From contig NZ_LR590469.1 in assembly GCF_901472495.1 (NCBI RefSeq), forward strand, positions 682,001 to 746,000: DNA of 64,000 bases, written 5' to 3'. Both the position numbers and the translations under genes were made by a program. The notes under the pieces are model-generated. The model was not told where the DNA came from, did not search any database, and worked only from the letters and a program-made list of their open reading frames with translations. Below, piece by piece: positions 27,013 through 37,238 of the stretch; position 1 is the first letter of the stretch, and every line of letters begins with the position of its first letter. This stretch comes from Yersinia enterocolitica subsp. enterocolitica (lineage in GTDB: Bacteria; Pseudomonadota; Gammaproteobacteria; Enterobacterales; Enterobacteriaceae).

Positions 27013-28490
27013 CCCATCCTGCATTGTTTATTCAGGGGGAATGGCGCACCGGTAAAGGTGCCCATTTTGATAAACATGACCCTATGGAACAGCAATTATT
27101 GTGGCAAGCGCGTGCCGCTGATAGCGCAGATGTCGCCGCTGCTTGTCGCGCTGCGCGTGATGCTTTCCCCACATGGGCGCGAACGCCATTGGAACAGCGA
27201 GTGGCGATTATTCAGCGTTTTGCCGTATTACTCGAACAACATAAGCAGCAATTAGCGCGAACGATAAGTCTGGAAACCAGTAAACCGCACTGGGAAACGC
27301 TAACAGAAGTGCAGGCCATGATGGGCAAAGTGGCTATTTCGCTGCAAGCCTATCAAACCCGAACCGGTAGCAGTCAAACGCCGATGGCGGACGCTATCTC
27401 AGTGCTGCGGCACAGGCCACATGGCGTATTGGCGGTTTTTGGCCCTTATAACTTTCCCGGACATCTGCCCAATGGACATATTGTTCCTGCTTTGTTAGCG
27501 GGCAATACGGTGGTGTTCAAACCCAGTGAATTGACCCCGGTAACGGCAGAAGAAACTGTCAAGTTATGGCAATTGGCAGGCATTCCTGATGGCGTACTCA
27601 ATTTAGTTCAGGGCGGACGTGACACTGGCGAAGCGCTGGCGGCTCAACCTGATATTGATGGTTTACTGTTTACCGGCAGTGCCAATACCGGTTACCACTT
27701 ACACCGGCAACTGGCGGGGCAACCGGAGAAAATTCTGGCGTTGGAGATGGGGGGGAATAATGCCCTGATTGTTGAGCAGGTCAAAGACTGTGATGCAGCG
27801 GTAAACCTCGCGATTCAGTCGGCTTTTATCTCTGCTGGTCAGCGTTGTACCTGCTCGCGCCGCTTGTTGGTCAAGAGTGGCGCTGGGGGCGATGCATTTT
27901 TACAACGTTTTGTTGCGGTGAGTAAAGCGCTCTGTATTGGGCGCTGGGATAGTCAACCGGCTCCTTTTATGGGGGCGGTGATTTCATCTCAAGCGGCTGA
28001 AAAAATGCTGGCAGCACAGCAACATTTGCTGTCATTAGGGGGGAAAACCTTATTAACCATGACCCGACCTGACAGCCAAAGTGCGGTTTTGACCCCAGGT
28101 ATCATTGATATTACCGGTATCAGCGAGGTCCCTGATGAAGAGTATTTTGGCCCGCTAGTGAGTGTTATTCGCTATAGCGATTTTAACCAGGCACTAAAAA
28201 TAGCCAATCAGACCCGATTTGGTTTAGCTATCGGCTTAGTTTCAGAAGACCGGCAACAGTTTGAACAACTGCTATTGGAAGCTCGTGCGGGTATTGTTAA
28301 CTGGAATAAACCTTTGACCGGAGCCTCCAGTGCAGCTCCATTTGGTGGGGTTGGGGCTTCAGGTAATCATCGACCAAGTGCATTTTATGCCGCAGATTAT
28401 TGTGCCTGGCCAATGGCATCACTCGAAAGTGAAAGCCTGACACTGCCCGCAACACTGTCGCCAGGTATTTCATTCGACTTACCTGATTAG
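27009..28490 (+). CDS. astD: Succinylglutamate-semialdehyde dehydrogenase
   Basis: NAD-dependent aldehyde dehydrogenase, fourth step of the AST pathway, 493 residues. Visible ALDH features: the cofactor-binding motif FTGSANTGYH (about 217-226), the catalytic glutamate in LALEMGGNNALIV (about 240-252) and the catalytic cysteine in ISAGQRCTCSRR (about 275-286). It overlaps astA by four bases. Confidence 0.95.
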   Translation: MTHPALFIQGEWRTGKGAHFDKHDPMEQQLLWQARAADSADVAAACRAARDAFPTWARTPLEQRVAIIQRFAVLLEQHKQQLARTISLETSKPHWETLTEVQAMMGKVAISLQAYQTRTGSSQTPMADAISVLRHRPHGVLAVFGPYNFPGHLPNGHIVPALLAGNTVVFKPSELTPVTAEETVKLWQLAGIPDGVLNLVQGGRDTGEALAAQPDIDGLLFTGSANTGYHLHRQLAGQPEKILALEMGGNNALIVEQVKDCDAAVNLAIQSAFISAGQRCTCSRRLLVKSGAGGDAFLQRFVAVSKALCIGRWDSQPAPFMGAVISSQAAEKMLAAQQHLLSLGGKTLLTMTRPDSQSAVLTPGIIDITGISEVPDEEYFGPLVSVIRYSDFNQALKIANQTRFGLAIGLVSEDRQQFEQLLLEARAGIVNWNKPLTGASSAAPFGGVGASGNHRPSAFYAADYCAWPMASLESESLTLPATLSPGISFDLPD

Positions 28491-28532
28491 CCCACTGACC
28501 TGATTAACTCATAGGTGCGAACGGAGAATACG

Positions 28533-29876
28533 ATGGCAGGATATGAAGTTAACTTCGATGGATTGGTTGGGCTGACACATCACTATGCCGGATTGTCTTT
28601 TGGTAATGAGGCCTCCACCAGGCATCAAAATACACTCTCCAACCCACGGCTGGCAGCAAAACAGGGCCTGCTAAAAATGAAAGCACTGGCCGATTTAGGT
28701 TACAAGCAAGGCGTTCTTCCCCCACAAGAGCGCCCAGCGATGGGGTTTTTACGCCAGTTGGGTTTCAGTGGATCAGATGAGCAAGTATTAAGCGAAGTGG
28801 TACGCAAATCGCCGCGGCTATTATCGGCGGTCAGCTCTGCCTCATCAATGTGGACAGCTAATGCGGCAACAGTATCACCTGCCGCGGACAGCGCTGACGG
28901 GCGAGTTCATTTTACCGTGGCAAATTTGAATAATAAATTTCATCGCGCCATCGAGGCAGATACAACCTCAGCAATATTAAAAAGCATTTTTAATAATCAC
29001 CGTCACTTTGTTCACCACGATGCATTGCCCTCTGTTGAGTTATTTGGCGATGAAGGTGCAGCTAATCATAATCGCCTGGGGGGAGAGTATGACCGCCCGG
29101 CGATTCAGGTCTTTGTTTATGGCCGTCAAGGGTTTGAAAACGGGGCGATGCCCAGTCGATATCCTGCGCGCCAAACATTAGAAGCTAGCGAAGCCGTGGC
29201 ACGTTTGCACTTGTTAGACCCTGAACGCGCTGTTTTTGTACAGCAGAATCCGGCGGTGATCGACCAAGGGGTGTTCCACAATGATGTTATCGCGGTCAGT
29301 AACCAAAACGTGTTATTCCACCACCAACATGCTTTCGTACCCGATATCCGAGTAATGGAAGATCTGCGTCGCAAAATGGGGCGAATTGAGCAACAGCTGT
29401 TCACCATTGAGGTGCCCGCAGCACAAGTTTCTGTCGCACAAGCGGTATCGAGCTATCTGTTTAACAGCCAGTTACTGAGTAAGGCCAATGGCAAGATGCT
29501 GCTGGTTATTCCACAAGAATCCCAGGAATGTCCCGCAGTGTGGGAATATCTGTCTGAGCTGATAAATAGTGGTGGTCCGATTGATGAAGTCAGGGTCTTT
29601 GACCTGCGCGAAAGTATGCACAATGGTGGTGGTCCGGCCTGCCTACGGCTACGTGTTGCGCTCAATGATACTGAGTTAGCGGCAGTGAATAGCAGAGTGA
29701 TGATGACTCCTGCTTTGTTTGTTGCGCTGAATAATTGGGTCGATCAGCACTATCGCGATCGCTTGCAATTTAAGGACTTGGCTGACCCACAGTTGTTACA
29801 AGAAGGGCGACAAGCATTGGATGAATTGACCAAGATACTCAATTTGGGTTCGATATACCCGTTCCAACATCTTTAA
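28533..29876 (+). CDS. astB: N-succinylarginine dihydrolase
   Basis: Second enzyme of the AST pathway; it splits N2-succinylarginine to succinylornithine, CO2 and ammonia. It begins MAGYEVNFDGLVGLTHHYAG, the conserved AstB N-terminus. The active-site cysteine is in MHNGGGPACLRLRV (about 358-371), and H/E residues of the guanidino-modifying fold are visible. Starting at 28533 (GGAG upstream) gives 447 residues, equal to E. coli AstB. Confidence 0.95.
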   Translation: MAGYEVNFDGLVGLTHHYAGLSFGNEASTRHQNTLSNPRLAAKQGLLKMKALADLGYKQGVLPPQERPAMGFLRQLGFSGSDEQVLSEVVRKSPRLLSAVSSASSMWTANAATVSPAADSADGRVHFTVANLNNKFHRAIEADTTSAILKSIFNNHRHFVHHDALPSVELFGDEGAANHNRLGGEYDRPAIQVFVYGRQGFENGAMPSRYPARQTLEASEAVARLHLLDPERAVFVQQNPAVIDQGVFHNDVIAVSNQNVLFHHQHAFVPDIRVMEDLRRKMGRIEQQLFTIEVPAAQVSVAQAVSSYLFNSQLLSKANGKMLLVIPQESQECPAVWEYLSELINSGGPIDEVRVFDLRESMHNGGGPACLRLRVALNDTELAAVNSRVMMTPALFVALNNWVDQHYRDRLQFKDLADPQLLQEGRQALDELTKILNLGSIYPFQHL

Positions 29877-29937
29877 TCGAAATAGCAAAAATCGAACGGC
29901 ATGAGCCATGAAAAAAGATAAGCAAAGGGAAGGGACG

Positions 29938-30933
29938 ATGATGCCAGATTTTCTGTCAATCACCCTATCGGGGGTTCCACCGTCACTCACTAGCGGCGAA
30001 ACATCAAACCTTAAATGGCAATGGGTGGATGAGGGGGTATTGATGCTCACCCCCCACGGAACCTGTTCGCAATCAGTGGTGTTATCGGCCGGTATCCATG
30101 GAAATGAAACAGCTCCGATTGAGATTCTAAACCAATTAGTCTCTGATCTATTAGCTAGTCAGTTGCCATTAGCCGTGCGTTTGTTAGTGATATTAGGTAA
30201 TCCGCCAGCTATCAGAGCCGGGGAACGCTATCTCACCGCAGATATCAATCGCATGTTTGGTGGGCGTTATAAAAATCATTCACTAACTGATGAGGCAAGA
30301 CGGGCTGAAATCCTTGAACAAAAGGTGGGGGAGTTTTTTGCATCTGATCCCCTGTCTTTACGCTTACATTATGATCTACATACGGCCATTCGGGGTTCAC
30401 ATCATAACCGATTTGGTTTGTTACCTTACCGAACAACGCCTTATTGTGCGGCAATGTTACGTTGGCTAAAAGATAGTGAGTTAGATGCATTAGTCATGCA
30501 TACCTCGGCGGGTGGAACCTTTGCCCACTTCAGTAGTGAGTTCTGCCAGGCGGCCAGTTGTACGTTGGAATTGGGCAAAGCGCTACCCTTTGGGCAAAAT
30601 CAGCTCGAACAGTTTAGGCCGATCACTACGGGTTTACGTGCATTGGTCAGCGGAGGGCAATTGCCTACTCGATCTACCGAGGCAATGATATTTTATCGTG
30701 TCGTTAAATCACTCCTGAAGCAACATGCTGATTTTAAATTGTGGGTGGCGGATGACACGGTAAACTTCACTCGCTATCCGCAAGGAACATTGATGATAGA
30801 ACAGCTCAATGAGCATTATTGCGTTGAACATGAATATGAGTGGATCTTATTCCCCAATCCGCGTGTTGCGTTGGGATTGCGTGCAGGCATCATGCTAGTG
30901 CAAATGGATGAGAATGACTTACTACAAGCTTAA
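29938..30933 (+). CDS. astE: Succinylglutamate desuccinylase
   Basis: Last enzyme of the AST pathway, releasing glutamate and succinate. It is a zinc carboxypeptidase-like protein; ligands are visible in SAGIHGNETAPIE (H and E, about 52-64) and in LHYDLHTAIRG (H, about 145-155). The preferred start is the ATG pair at 29938/29941 after GGGAAGGG, giving about 331 residues; an ATG at 29908 is possible but less well placed. It ends the astCADBE cluster. Confidence 0.93.
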   Translation: MMPDFLSITLSGVPPSLTSGETSNLKWQWVDEGVLMLTPHGTCSQSVVLSAGIHGNETAPIEILNQLVSDLLASQLPLAVRLLVILGNPPAIRAGERYLTADINRMFGGRYKNHSLTDEARRAEILEQKVGEFFASDPLSLRLHYDLHTAIRGSHHNRFGLLPYRTTPYCAAMLRWLKDSELDALVMHTSAGGTFAHFSSEFCQAASCTLELGKALPFGQNQLEQFRPITTGLRALVSGGQLPTRSTEAMIFYRVVKSLLKQHADFKLWVADDTVNFTRYPQGTLMIEQLNEHYCVEHEYEWILFPNPRVALGLRAGIMLVQMDENDLLQA

Positions 30934-31583
30934 GTAAGGTTATAAGACTAATACCGCCCTATATAGTTACGTAGGGTAATATCACCACGGGGCGTTTTAC
31001 TTAAGCTAAATTTAAAGAGATATATCTCTTTTGGTATGTAAAAAAGTGACTTCCCAACATCAATAGTTCATTTTCTCTGCATTAAATTAAAAAATATCTT
31101 ATTTAATTTTATATCGCTCATCGGCAGTTTGATAAAACCTATCTAATTAACGACACGCTAAAACCACACTTTTCATAAACCTATTAATGCCATTTATACT
31201 TTGTTCTTTTCTTTGTTGCACCAAATAGGGTATTCATCCTTGATTATTTGTATTTTAAATAGTCGATAAATGGCTTTGGATATATAAAAAATAGATTATA
31301 AGTGTGATATCCACTCCATTTTACAAATCTAACCACTCAAAAGAACAAAAAAGAAACAAATTGAAATGACTTTGCACCTAAATGGTGCTATTGCACTGTT
31401 TTGGTTATATCTAATTACCTAAAAACATTTTGTTACAATTGATTACCTGTTTATACCTGTATATCTTCAATTTTACCGTTTTAACTTTTCGTGCTTAGTG
31501 ATAATGTCTATTCGCTTTACAAAGACAGGTAACTAACTAATTTAGTCCGCGGGTTAATTTTATTAAAATTTAAAGGAAAAATA
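30934..31583. other. AT-rich region upstream of the porin gene
   Basis: 650 bases without a convincing open frame. The strong AT content and distance fit a regulated porin promoter (OmpR-type sites would be expected), but I cannot delimit operators or promoter elements by eye. No clear terminator for astE was found. Confidence 0.4.
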
Positions 31584-32666
31584 ATGATGAAGCGCAGTGT
31601 GCTGGCCTTAGCGGTCACCTTGAGTATCGTTCCTACTCTCTCAAACGCAGCAGAAATTTATAATAAAGATGGCAATAAGCTGGATCTTTATGGCCGCGTA
31701 GCCGCTAAATACATTTTCACAAATCATAATAATGCCGATGATACTTATGTGCGTTTTGGTTTTAAAGGTGAAACACAAATCAATAGCCAACTGACCGGTT
31801 TCGGCCAGTGGGAATATAACGTTGCTGCTAAAAATGCTGAATCTTGGGGCGACAAAGGCAATAAAACCCGTTTAGGTTTTGCTGGTTTGAAATTTGCTGA
31901 ATTTGGCTCTTTCGATTATGGCCGTAACTATGGCGTAGTGTACGACGCACTGGCTTATACCGACATGTTGCCAGAGTTCGGTGGCGACTCAATCGCTTAC
32001 ACTGATAACTACATGACTGGCCGTTCAACCGGTCTGGCAACTTACCGTAACTCTGACTTCTTCGGTCTGGTAAAAGGCCTGAATGTTGCTGCTCAGTATC
32101 AGGGCCGCAATGATGATGGTGATACCACCAATAATGAGCGCGCAATTCAGAAAGCTAACGGCGACGGTTACGGTTTGTCTGTTGATTATCAAGACATCGA
32201 AGGCAGCGGCGTTGGTTTCGTAGCAGCATACTCTAATTCTAACCGTACCTTGGGTCAGAAAAATCTGGCTAACAGTGCTACCGGTGATAAAGCTCAAGCT
32301 TGGGCTACTGCGCTGAAATATGATGCCAACCAGGTTTACATCGCAGCTATGTACGGCGAAACGCTGAATATGACACCATACAAAGCACTGATCGCGAACA
32401 AAACCCAGAACGTAGAATTGGTTGCTCAATATCAATTCGAAAATGGCATTCGCCCATCTATCGCTTATGTTCAGTCTAAAGGTAAAGACCTGGATGCAGT
32501 CGGTAGTGCTGACTTGCTGAAATATGCTGAAATTGGTGTGACTTACTACATCAATAAAAACATGTTTACCTATGTTGACTACCAAATTAACTTGCTGGAT
32601 GAAAACAATCCGCTGGGTCTGGGTACCGACGATACTGTTGCGGTTAACCTGACTTACCGTTTCTAA
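31584..32666 (+). CDS. General outer-membrane porin (OmpC/OmpF family)
   Basis: A 360-residue trimeric porin. Residues 1-22 or 23 form a signal peptide ending in LSNA, followed by the mature start AEIYNKDGNKLDLYGRV. The loop-3 region carries DYGRNYGVVYDALAYTDMLP and FGGDS, typical of enterobacterial porins, and the protein ends in NLTYRF with the C-terminal Phe. A GGAAAA ribosome site precedes two possible ATGs (31584 and 31587). Which porin paralogue it is cannot be told. A strong terminator follows. Confidence 0.93.
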   Translation: MMKRSVLALAVTLSIVPTLSNAAEIYNKDGNKLDLYGRVAAKYIFTNHNNADDTYVRFGFKGETQINSQLTGFGQWEYNVAAKNAESWGDKGNKTRLGFAGLKFAEFGSFDYGRNYGVVYDALAYTDMLPEFGGDSIAYTDNYMTGRSTGLATYRNSDFFGLVKGLNVAAQYQGRNDDGDTTNNERAIQKANGDGYGLSVDYQDIEGSGVGFVAAYSNSNRTLGQKNLANSATGDKAQAWATALKYDANQVYIAAMYGETLNMTPYKALIANKTQNVELVAQYQFENGIRPSIAYVQSKGKDLDAVGSADLLKYAEIGVTYYINKNMFTYVDYQINLLDENNPLGLGTDDTVAVNLTYRF

Positions 32667-32713
32667 GTTAATTCAGTAAAGATTACCCTTTTCTGTGTCG
32701 GAAATAGGTGAAT

Positions 32714-32748
32714 AAAAAAGGCGGGGTTATCCCTGCCTTTTTTGCATT
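32714..32748 (+). terminator. Rho-independent terminator after the porin gene
   Basis: aaaaaaggcgggg and ccctgcctttttt form a 13-bp stem around a short ttat loop, with one G-U pair. The right arm supplies the T-run for the porin transcript and the left arm would do so for hutG reading the other way. Confidence 0.85.
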
Positions 32749-32788
32749 TAAAATCATTAAAAGTTGGATAAGAAAGTATTACGACAAA

Positions 32789-33598
32789 TTAGCGCTGATA
32801 TTGTTGTTCACCCCACTTCAGCATTGTAATAACCAACTGCTGGAGTAACTGTTGTAAGTGCGCAGCCCGTTCAGGCAGATAAGAATAGGGTTCGGCCTCA
32901 GACATATAGTTTAACTGGGATAACTCAAGTTGCACTGCATGCTGATGATCCTGTGGTGAACCATATGCTCTAGTTATGTAACCACCTTTAAAGCGGCCAT
33001 TTAATATATGACTAAACACAGATTGGCGTTCGCAACACTCTATCAATTGCGTACTTAGCGATGGCGCACAACTGGCCCCACTATTGGTCCCAAAATTCAA
33101 ATCTGGCAGTCTCCCATCAAACAACCTCGGGATAACTGAGGCAATTGAATGGGCATCAAGCAGCAATACATAACCGAATTTGGCTTTAAGCCGCATCAAT
33201 TCGAGCTGAATTTGCTGGTGGTAAGGCCGCCAGATATGTAACAAGTAGGATTGACGCTCCTGAGGAGACGGCGTTTTGCCTGGCATAAAACAGGGGCGGC
33301 CATCGAACAGCGTTTCTGGGAACAAACCGGTAGTTGCGGTTGTATATAGCGGCTGATCATCTTCTGGACGGTTCAGATCAACCACTAAGCGAGAATAATT
33401 GCCGATAACCATGCTGACGCCAATATTATGGGCGAAATCATAGAGACGGGGAATATGCCAGTCGGTATCTGAAAGCGGTCGGGCGGCTTCTGTCAGGCCA
33501 TCTTCAACGGCGGGAGTCAGCCGTGTACCTGCATGGGGGATACTGATGAGTAAAGGCAGTTTTCCAACCTGGAAACTTAACGGATCAACCAGATTCAT
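32789..33598 (-). CDS. hutG: N-formylglutamate deformylase
   Basis: Final step of the five-enzyme histidine pathway: N-formylglutamate to glutamate plus formate. It is a 269-residue FGase-family zinc hydrolase; typical motifs are LLISIPHAGTRL (about 16-27), DTDWHIPRLYDFA (about 44-56), VVDLNRPED and LLDAHSIASVIPRLF. It overlaps the end of hutI by four bases, so the two are co-transcribed. It pairs functionally with hutF in this window. Confidence 0.92.
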   Translation of the reverse strand: MNLVDPLSFQVGKLPLLISIPHAGTRLTPAVEDGLTEAARPLSDTDWHIPRLYDFAHNIGVSMVIGNYSRLVVDLNRPEDDQPLYTTATTGLFPETLFDGRPCFMPGKTPSPQERQSYLLHIWRPYHQQIQLELMRLKAKFGYVLLLDAHSIASVIPRLFDGRLPDLNFGTNSGASCAPSLSTQLIECCERQSVFSHILNGRFKGGYITRAYGSPQDHQHAVQLELSQLNYMSEAEPYSYLPERAAHLQQLLQQLVITMLKWGEQQYQR

Positions 33599-34815
33599 GG
33601 GCGAGCATCTCCTTGGAAAACAACAGATGCGGGCAATTGACCGCCGAGCCAGTAAGCCAATTCAGCAGGGTGCGATAATGGCCAATGAACCCAATTTGCC
33701 AACTTACCTGTTTCCAGTGTTCCTTGCGTTTCTTGCAACCCCAGAGCCTGAGCCGCATGGCAAGTGACACCTGCGAGTGCTTCTTCCGGAGTCATACGGA
33801 ACAAGGTGCATGCCATATTGAGCATCAGCCGTAGTGAGAGTGCTGGCGATGTTCCCGGATTGGCATCACTGGCTAATGCCATCGGCACGTTATATTGGCG
33901 AAATAGTTCAATTGGAGGGCATTGCGTTTCTCGCAATAAATAATAAGCTCCCGGTAGCAATACCGCGACCGTACCCGCATCGGCCATTGCTCTAACATCT
34001 GACTCCGTTGCGTATTCAAGGTGATCAGCTGACATGGCATTAAATTTGGCAGCCAACGTGCTGCCATGGAGCGAGGAAAGTTGTTCTGCATGCAGTTTTA
34101 CCGGTAAACCGGCTTGCTGTGCCGCTAAAAATACACGCTCAACTTGAGCGAGTGAAAATGCCAGATGCTCACAAAAAGCATCAACAGCATCGGCGAGCTT
34201 TTCTTTTGCAACTTGGGGAATAATGGTGTCGCAAACGAAATCAATGTAATCATCAGCCCGACCAGAAAATTCGGGTGGCAAAGCATGAGCAGCCAGACAG
34301 GTTGTTTTGACTGTGACAGGCAATAATTCGCCTAACTGGCGTGCCACTCGGAGCATTTTTATTTCACTCTCAAGGCTGAGGCCATAACCAGATTTAATTT
34401 CAATGCAGGTTACCCCTTCAGCAAGTAATGGCTTTAGACGAAATAAAGCTTGTTCCAGTAATTGCTGTTCACTAGCATTTCGTGTTGCTCTGACTGTTGA
34501 CACGATACCGCCGCCATTGGCGGCAATTTCTGCATAGCTCACACCATTAAGACGTTGTTCGAACTCGGCACTTCGATCACCACCAAACACCAAATGGGTA
34601 TGGCAATCAATTAATCCAGGGGTGATAAGGCCACTTGAGTAGATAACCTCGCGTGAAGCGCTGAGTCTGGGTAATTCATTATATGGCCCGATCCAGACTA
34701 TTTTACCGTCAGTCACCGCCATTGCCCCTTGCGGGATCAGGTGATACTTCCCTCCACGCATGGTCACGATATCGGCACCGTACCACAAACTGTCGCAGTG
34801 AATTGTTGACACCAT
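33595..34815 (-). CDS. hutI: Imidazolonepropionase
   Basis: Third step of histidine catabolism: imidazolonepropionate to N-formimino-glutamate. It is a 406-residue metal-dependent amidohydrolase; the metal-binding motif is LIDCHTHLVFGG (about 68-79), followed by EIKSGYGLS, TCLAAHALPPEF, KLHAEQLSS and ASDANPGTSP with the late Asp ligand. A HutC-type operator lies about 30 bases upstream, and the gene overlaps hutG. Confidence 0.94.
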   Translation of the reverse strand: MVSTIHCDSLWYGADIVTMRGGKYHLIPQGAMAVTDGKIVWIGPYNELPRLSASREVIYSSGLITPGLIDCHTHLVFGGDRSAEFEQRLNGVSYAEIAANGGGIVSTVRATRNASEQQLLEQALFRLKPLLAEGVTCIEIKSGYGLSLESEIKMLRVARQLGELLPVTVKTTCLAAHALPPEFSGRADDYIDFVCDTIIPQVAKEKLADAVDAFCEHLAFSLAQVERVFLAAQQAGLPVKLHAEQLSSLHGSTLAAKFNAMSADHLEYATESDVRAMADAGTVAVLLPGAYYLLRETQCPPIELFRQYNVPMALASDANPGTSPALSLRLMLNMACTLFRMTPEEALAGVTCHAAQALGLQETQGTLETGKLANWVHWPLSHPAELAYWLGGQLPASVVFQGDARP

Positions 34816-34843
34816 CTGACTCCCTAAGATGTACAGAATTAAG

Positions 34844-34855
34844 TTGTATATACAA
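34844..34855. promoter_or_regulatory. HutC operator upstream of hutIG
   Basis: TTGTATATACAA is a perfect 12-base palindrome. It contains TGTATATACA, the known HutC-type operator core, and is repeated almost exactly in front of hutF/hutC. Confidence 0.78.
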
Positions 34856-34950
34856 TCATGGACAACCTAGCGCATAAATTCACTATCGGCAAGATAGGGA
34901 TTTAAACAATTGCGTAACACTTCGCACTTCTCGCAGAGAAATAAAATTGA

Positions 34951-35719
34951 TCAGGACGTGACGGTACCTTGTGGGGTAAAACGGCCATAGAGTTGATAGC
35001 GAGAGCTGGGATAAAGCAGTTGAGCAACGGTCACAATTGCTTTTCCATACCAGGTTCTACGGCGAATCAGTAGGCACGGTTCATGCTCTTCTAATTGCAG
35101 CAACTGCCGCTCAAGGGGGTTTGGAATAACAGCTTCGACAATATGTTCACCTTCAGTTAGCGGGGCTGCTTGGGTGAGGTAACTGTAAGGGGTGATTTGG
35201 TTGAAATCCTGCTTCATATAATCAGGCGCGGTGCTTGGATTGACGCAACGATTCTCGACCTGAATGGGGATATCATTCTCGTAATGAACAATTTGCGAAT
35301 AGAACAGCTGTTGACCGGGCTGAATGCCTAAAGCAATCGCCTCTTCAGAACTTGCTGGCCGCGCCTCTAACTGCAAAATCTTACTACTATGGGCGATGAC
35401 CACGTGCAGTGATTTCGTCAGCAATATTATGAACTTCAAGTAAGGCACTGTGCGCCTTTGCTTCAGCAACAAAGGTTCCTACGCCTTGCATGCGGATCAG
35501 AAAACCTTCACTAGTGAGTTCACGTAACGCCCGGTTGATGGTCATACGACTGACCCCTAACTCGGCGACTAGCTCACTCTCTGATGGTACACGTTGATGG
35601 GGCTGCCAGACTCCAGTCCTAATTTGGCGAATAATAGCTAACTTAACGCGTTGATAAATGGGGGCAGGAGTATCGTCCATTGCGGGACTTAATTGTAAGG
35701 TTGTTTGTTGTTCCGCCAC
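34951..35719 (-). pseudogene. hutC: Histidine utilisation repressor hutC, frameshifted
   Basis: GntR/HutC-family repressor that releases DNA on binding urocanate. The N-terminal part encodes the winged helix (IYQRVKLAIIRQIRTGVWQ, RVPSESELVAELGVSRMTIN) and runs to NIADEITARGHRP, then stops. The ligand-binding UTRA domain (HSSKILQLEARPASSEEA onward) continues in another frame to 34951. Removing one base from a GGG run on the plus strand (35391-35393) restores ARGHRHSSKILQLE and a 255-residue protein. The start is taken as GTG 35719, with GAGG upstream; frames opening at 35794 run through the operator. As written, no functional repressor is made. Confidence 0.87.
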
Positions 35720-35782
35720 GACGTTAACCTCGTCAGATAAGAAAATATACGCTAAGTCTACGGTTGAATTTAGCGTGTGTAT

Positions 35783-35794
35783 ATGTATATACAA
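35783..35794. promoter_or_regulatory. HutC operator between hutC and hutF
   Basis: ATGTATATACAA shares TGTATATACA with the site at 34844. It lies in the divergent spacer, so it could control hutFD and hutC itself. Confidence 0.75.
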
Positions 35795-35867
35795 GTTAGT
35801 GGTTTAATTAATTGACGCAGCTGCTGCTCAGCGCGTTTGACTCTGAACAAAATATTGGGATATCGCT

Positions 35868-37238
35868 ATGCCAGTTTATTTTACCAAACGTGCTTTCTTA
35901 CCTGATGGATGGGCGAATGACGTACAGATAACTGTCAATGAACAGGGCAACATTCAGCGCATTATGACGGGCAGCAGTGACACGGATTGCCAAATTCTCT
36001 CGGGGCCGATAGTGCCCGGAATGCCTAATCTACATTCTCACGCTTTTCAGCGCATGATGTCTGGATTAGCTGAGATTGCGGGTAACCCGCAGGACAGTTT
36101 TTGGACATGGCGAGATTTGATGTATCGATTAGTCCAGCGATTGACACCAGAACATGTCGGTGTGATTGCTCGTCAGTTATATATCGAAATGTTAAAAGGT
36201 GGCTATACCCAAGTCGCAGAGTTCCATTATTTGCATCACAGCCCCGACGGTAGCCCATACAGTGATCCGGGGGAGATGACATTACACCTAAGTCAGGCCG
36301 CGCAAGACGTTGGAATAGGGATGACCTTATTACCGGTATTGTACAGTTACGCGGGATTCGGTGGTCAACCCGCTCAACAAGGGCAGCGCCGTTTTATTCA
36401 AAACACAGAAAGCTATCTCAAGCAGCAGCAAGTTATCACTAAACAATTGGCGAATCAGCCCCTACAAAATCAAGGCCTGTGCTTTCATTCATTACGCGCT
36501 GTTGAGTTAAGTCAAATGCAGGAAATATTGCAGGCATCGGATAAACAGTTACCAGTGCATATCCATATTGCAGAGCAGCAAAAAGAGGTCAACGATTGCC
36601 TTGCCTGGAGTGGGCAACGGCCCGTGGCGTGGTTGTACGATCATGTGCCCGTCGACAGTCGTTGGTGCCTGGTTCATGCCACACATTTGGATGAGTCAGA
36701 ACTTGTTCGGTTGGCTAAAAGTCAGGCTGTTGCCGGATTATGCCTAACAACGGAAGCCAATTTGGGGGATGGTATTTTCCCGGCAGTAGATTATTTACAG
36801 CATCATGGTCGCTGGGGAATAGGCTCCGATAGCCATGTTTCTCTGAATGTAGTGGAGGAGTTACGTTGGTTGGAATATGGGCAGCGCCTGCGTGATCAGC
36901 GTCGTAATCGCCTGACTAATGAACAGTATCCAGCGGTTGCCAATTTACTTTATACCCAAGCTTTAGCTGGGGGGCAGCAAGCTTGCGGCAGCAATATTGG
37001 TCAGATAGCAGAAGGTTATCGTGCCGATTGGTTAGTTTTGGATGGCAATGATCCTTATATTGGTGGCACAGAATCTGCTTCTTTATTGAATCGATGGTTA
37101 TTTGCGGGGGATAAATCGCAAATTCGGGATGTTTATGTGGCGGGCAATGCGGTAATAGTGGATAGATATCATCCAATGCAACAGCAAACTGCACAGGCTT
37201 TTCTGGTGGTACTAAAAGCCTGTCAACAGGAGGTCTGA
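35868..37238 (+). CDS. hutF: Formimidoylglutamate deiminase
   Basis: Converts N-formimino-glutamate to N-formylglutamate and ammonia, the alternative fourth step that feeds HutG. It is a 456-residue amidohydrolase with metal ligands in MPNLHSHAFQRMM (about 54-66), HIHIAEQQKEV (about 231-241), a histidine in LVHATHLD and the late aspartate in GSDSHVSLN. It is divergent from hutC and directly abuts hutD. Confidence 0.94.
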   Translation: MPVYFTKRAFLPDGWANDVQITVNEQGNIQRIMTGSSDTDCQILSGPIVPGMPNLHSHAFQRMMSGLAEIAGNPQDSFWTWRDLMYRLVQRLTPEHVGVIARQLYIEMLKGGYTQVAEFHYLHHSPDGSPYSDPGEMTLHLSQAAQDVGIGMTLLPVLYSYAGFGGQPAQQGQRRFIQNTESYLKQQQVITKQLANQPLQNQGLCFHSLRAVELSQMQEILQASDKQLPVHIHIAEQQKEVNDCLAWSGQRPVAWLYDHVPVDSRWCLVHATHLDESELVRLAKSQAVAGLCLTTEANLGDGIFPAVDYLQHHGRWGIGSDSHVSLNVVEELRWLEYGQRLRDQRRNRLTNEQYPAVANLLYTQALAGGQQACGSNIGQIAEGYRADWLVLDGNDPYIGGTESASLLNRWLFAGDKSQIRDVYVAGNAVIVDRYHPMQQQTAQAFLVVLKACQQEV

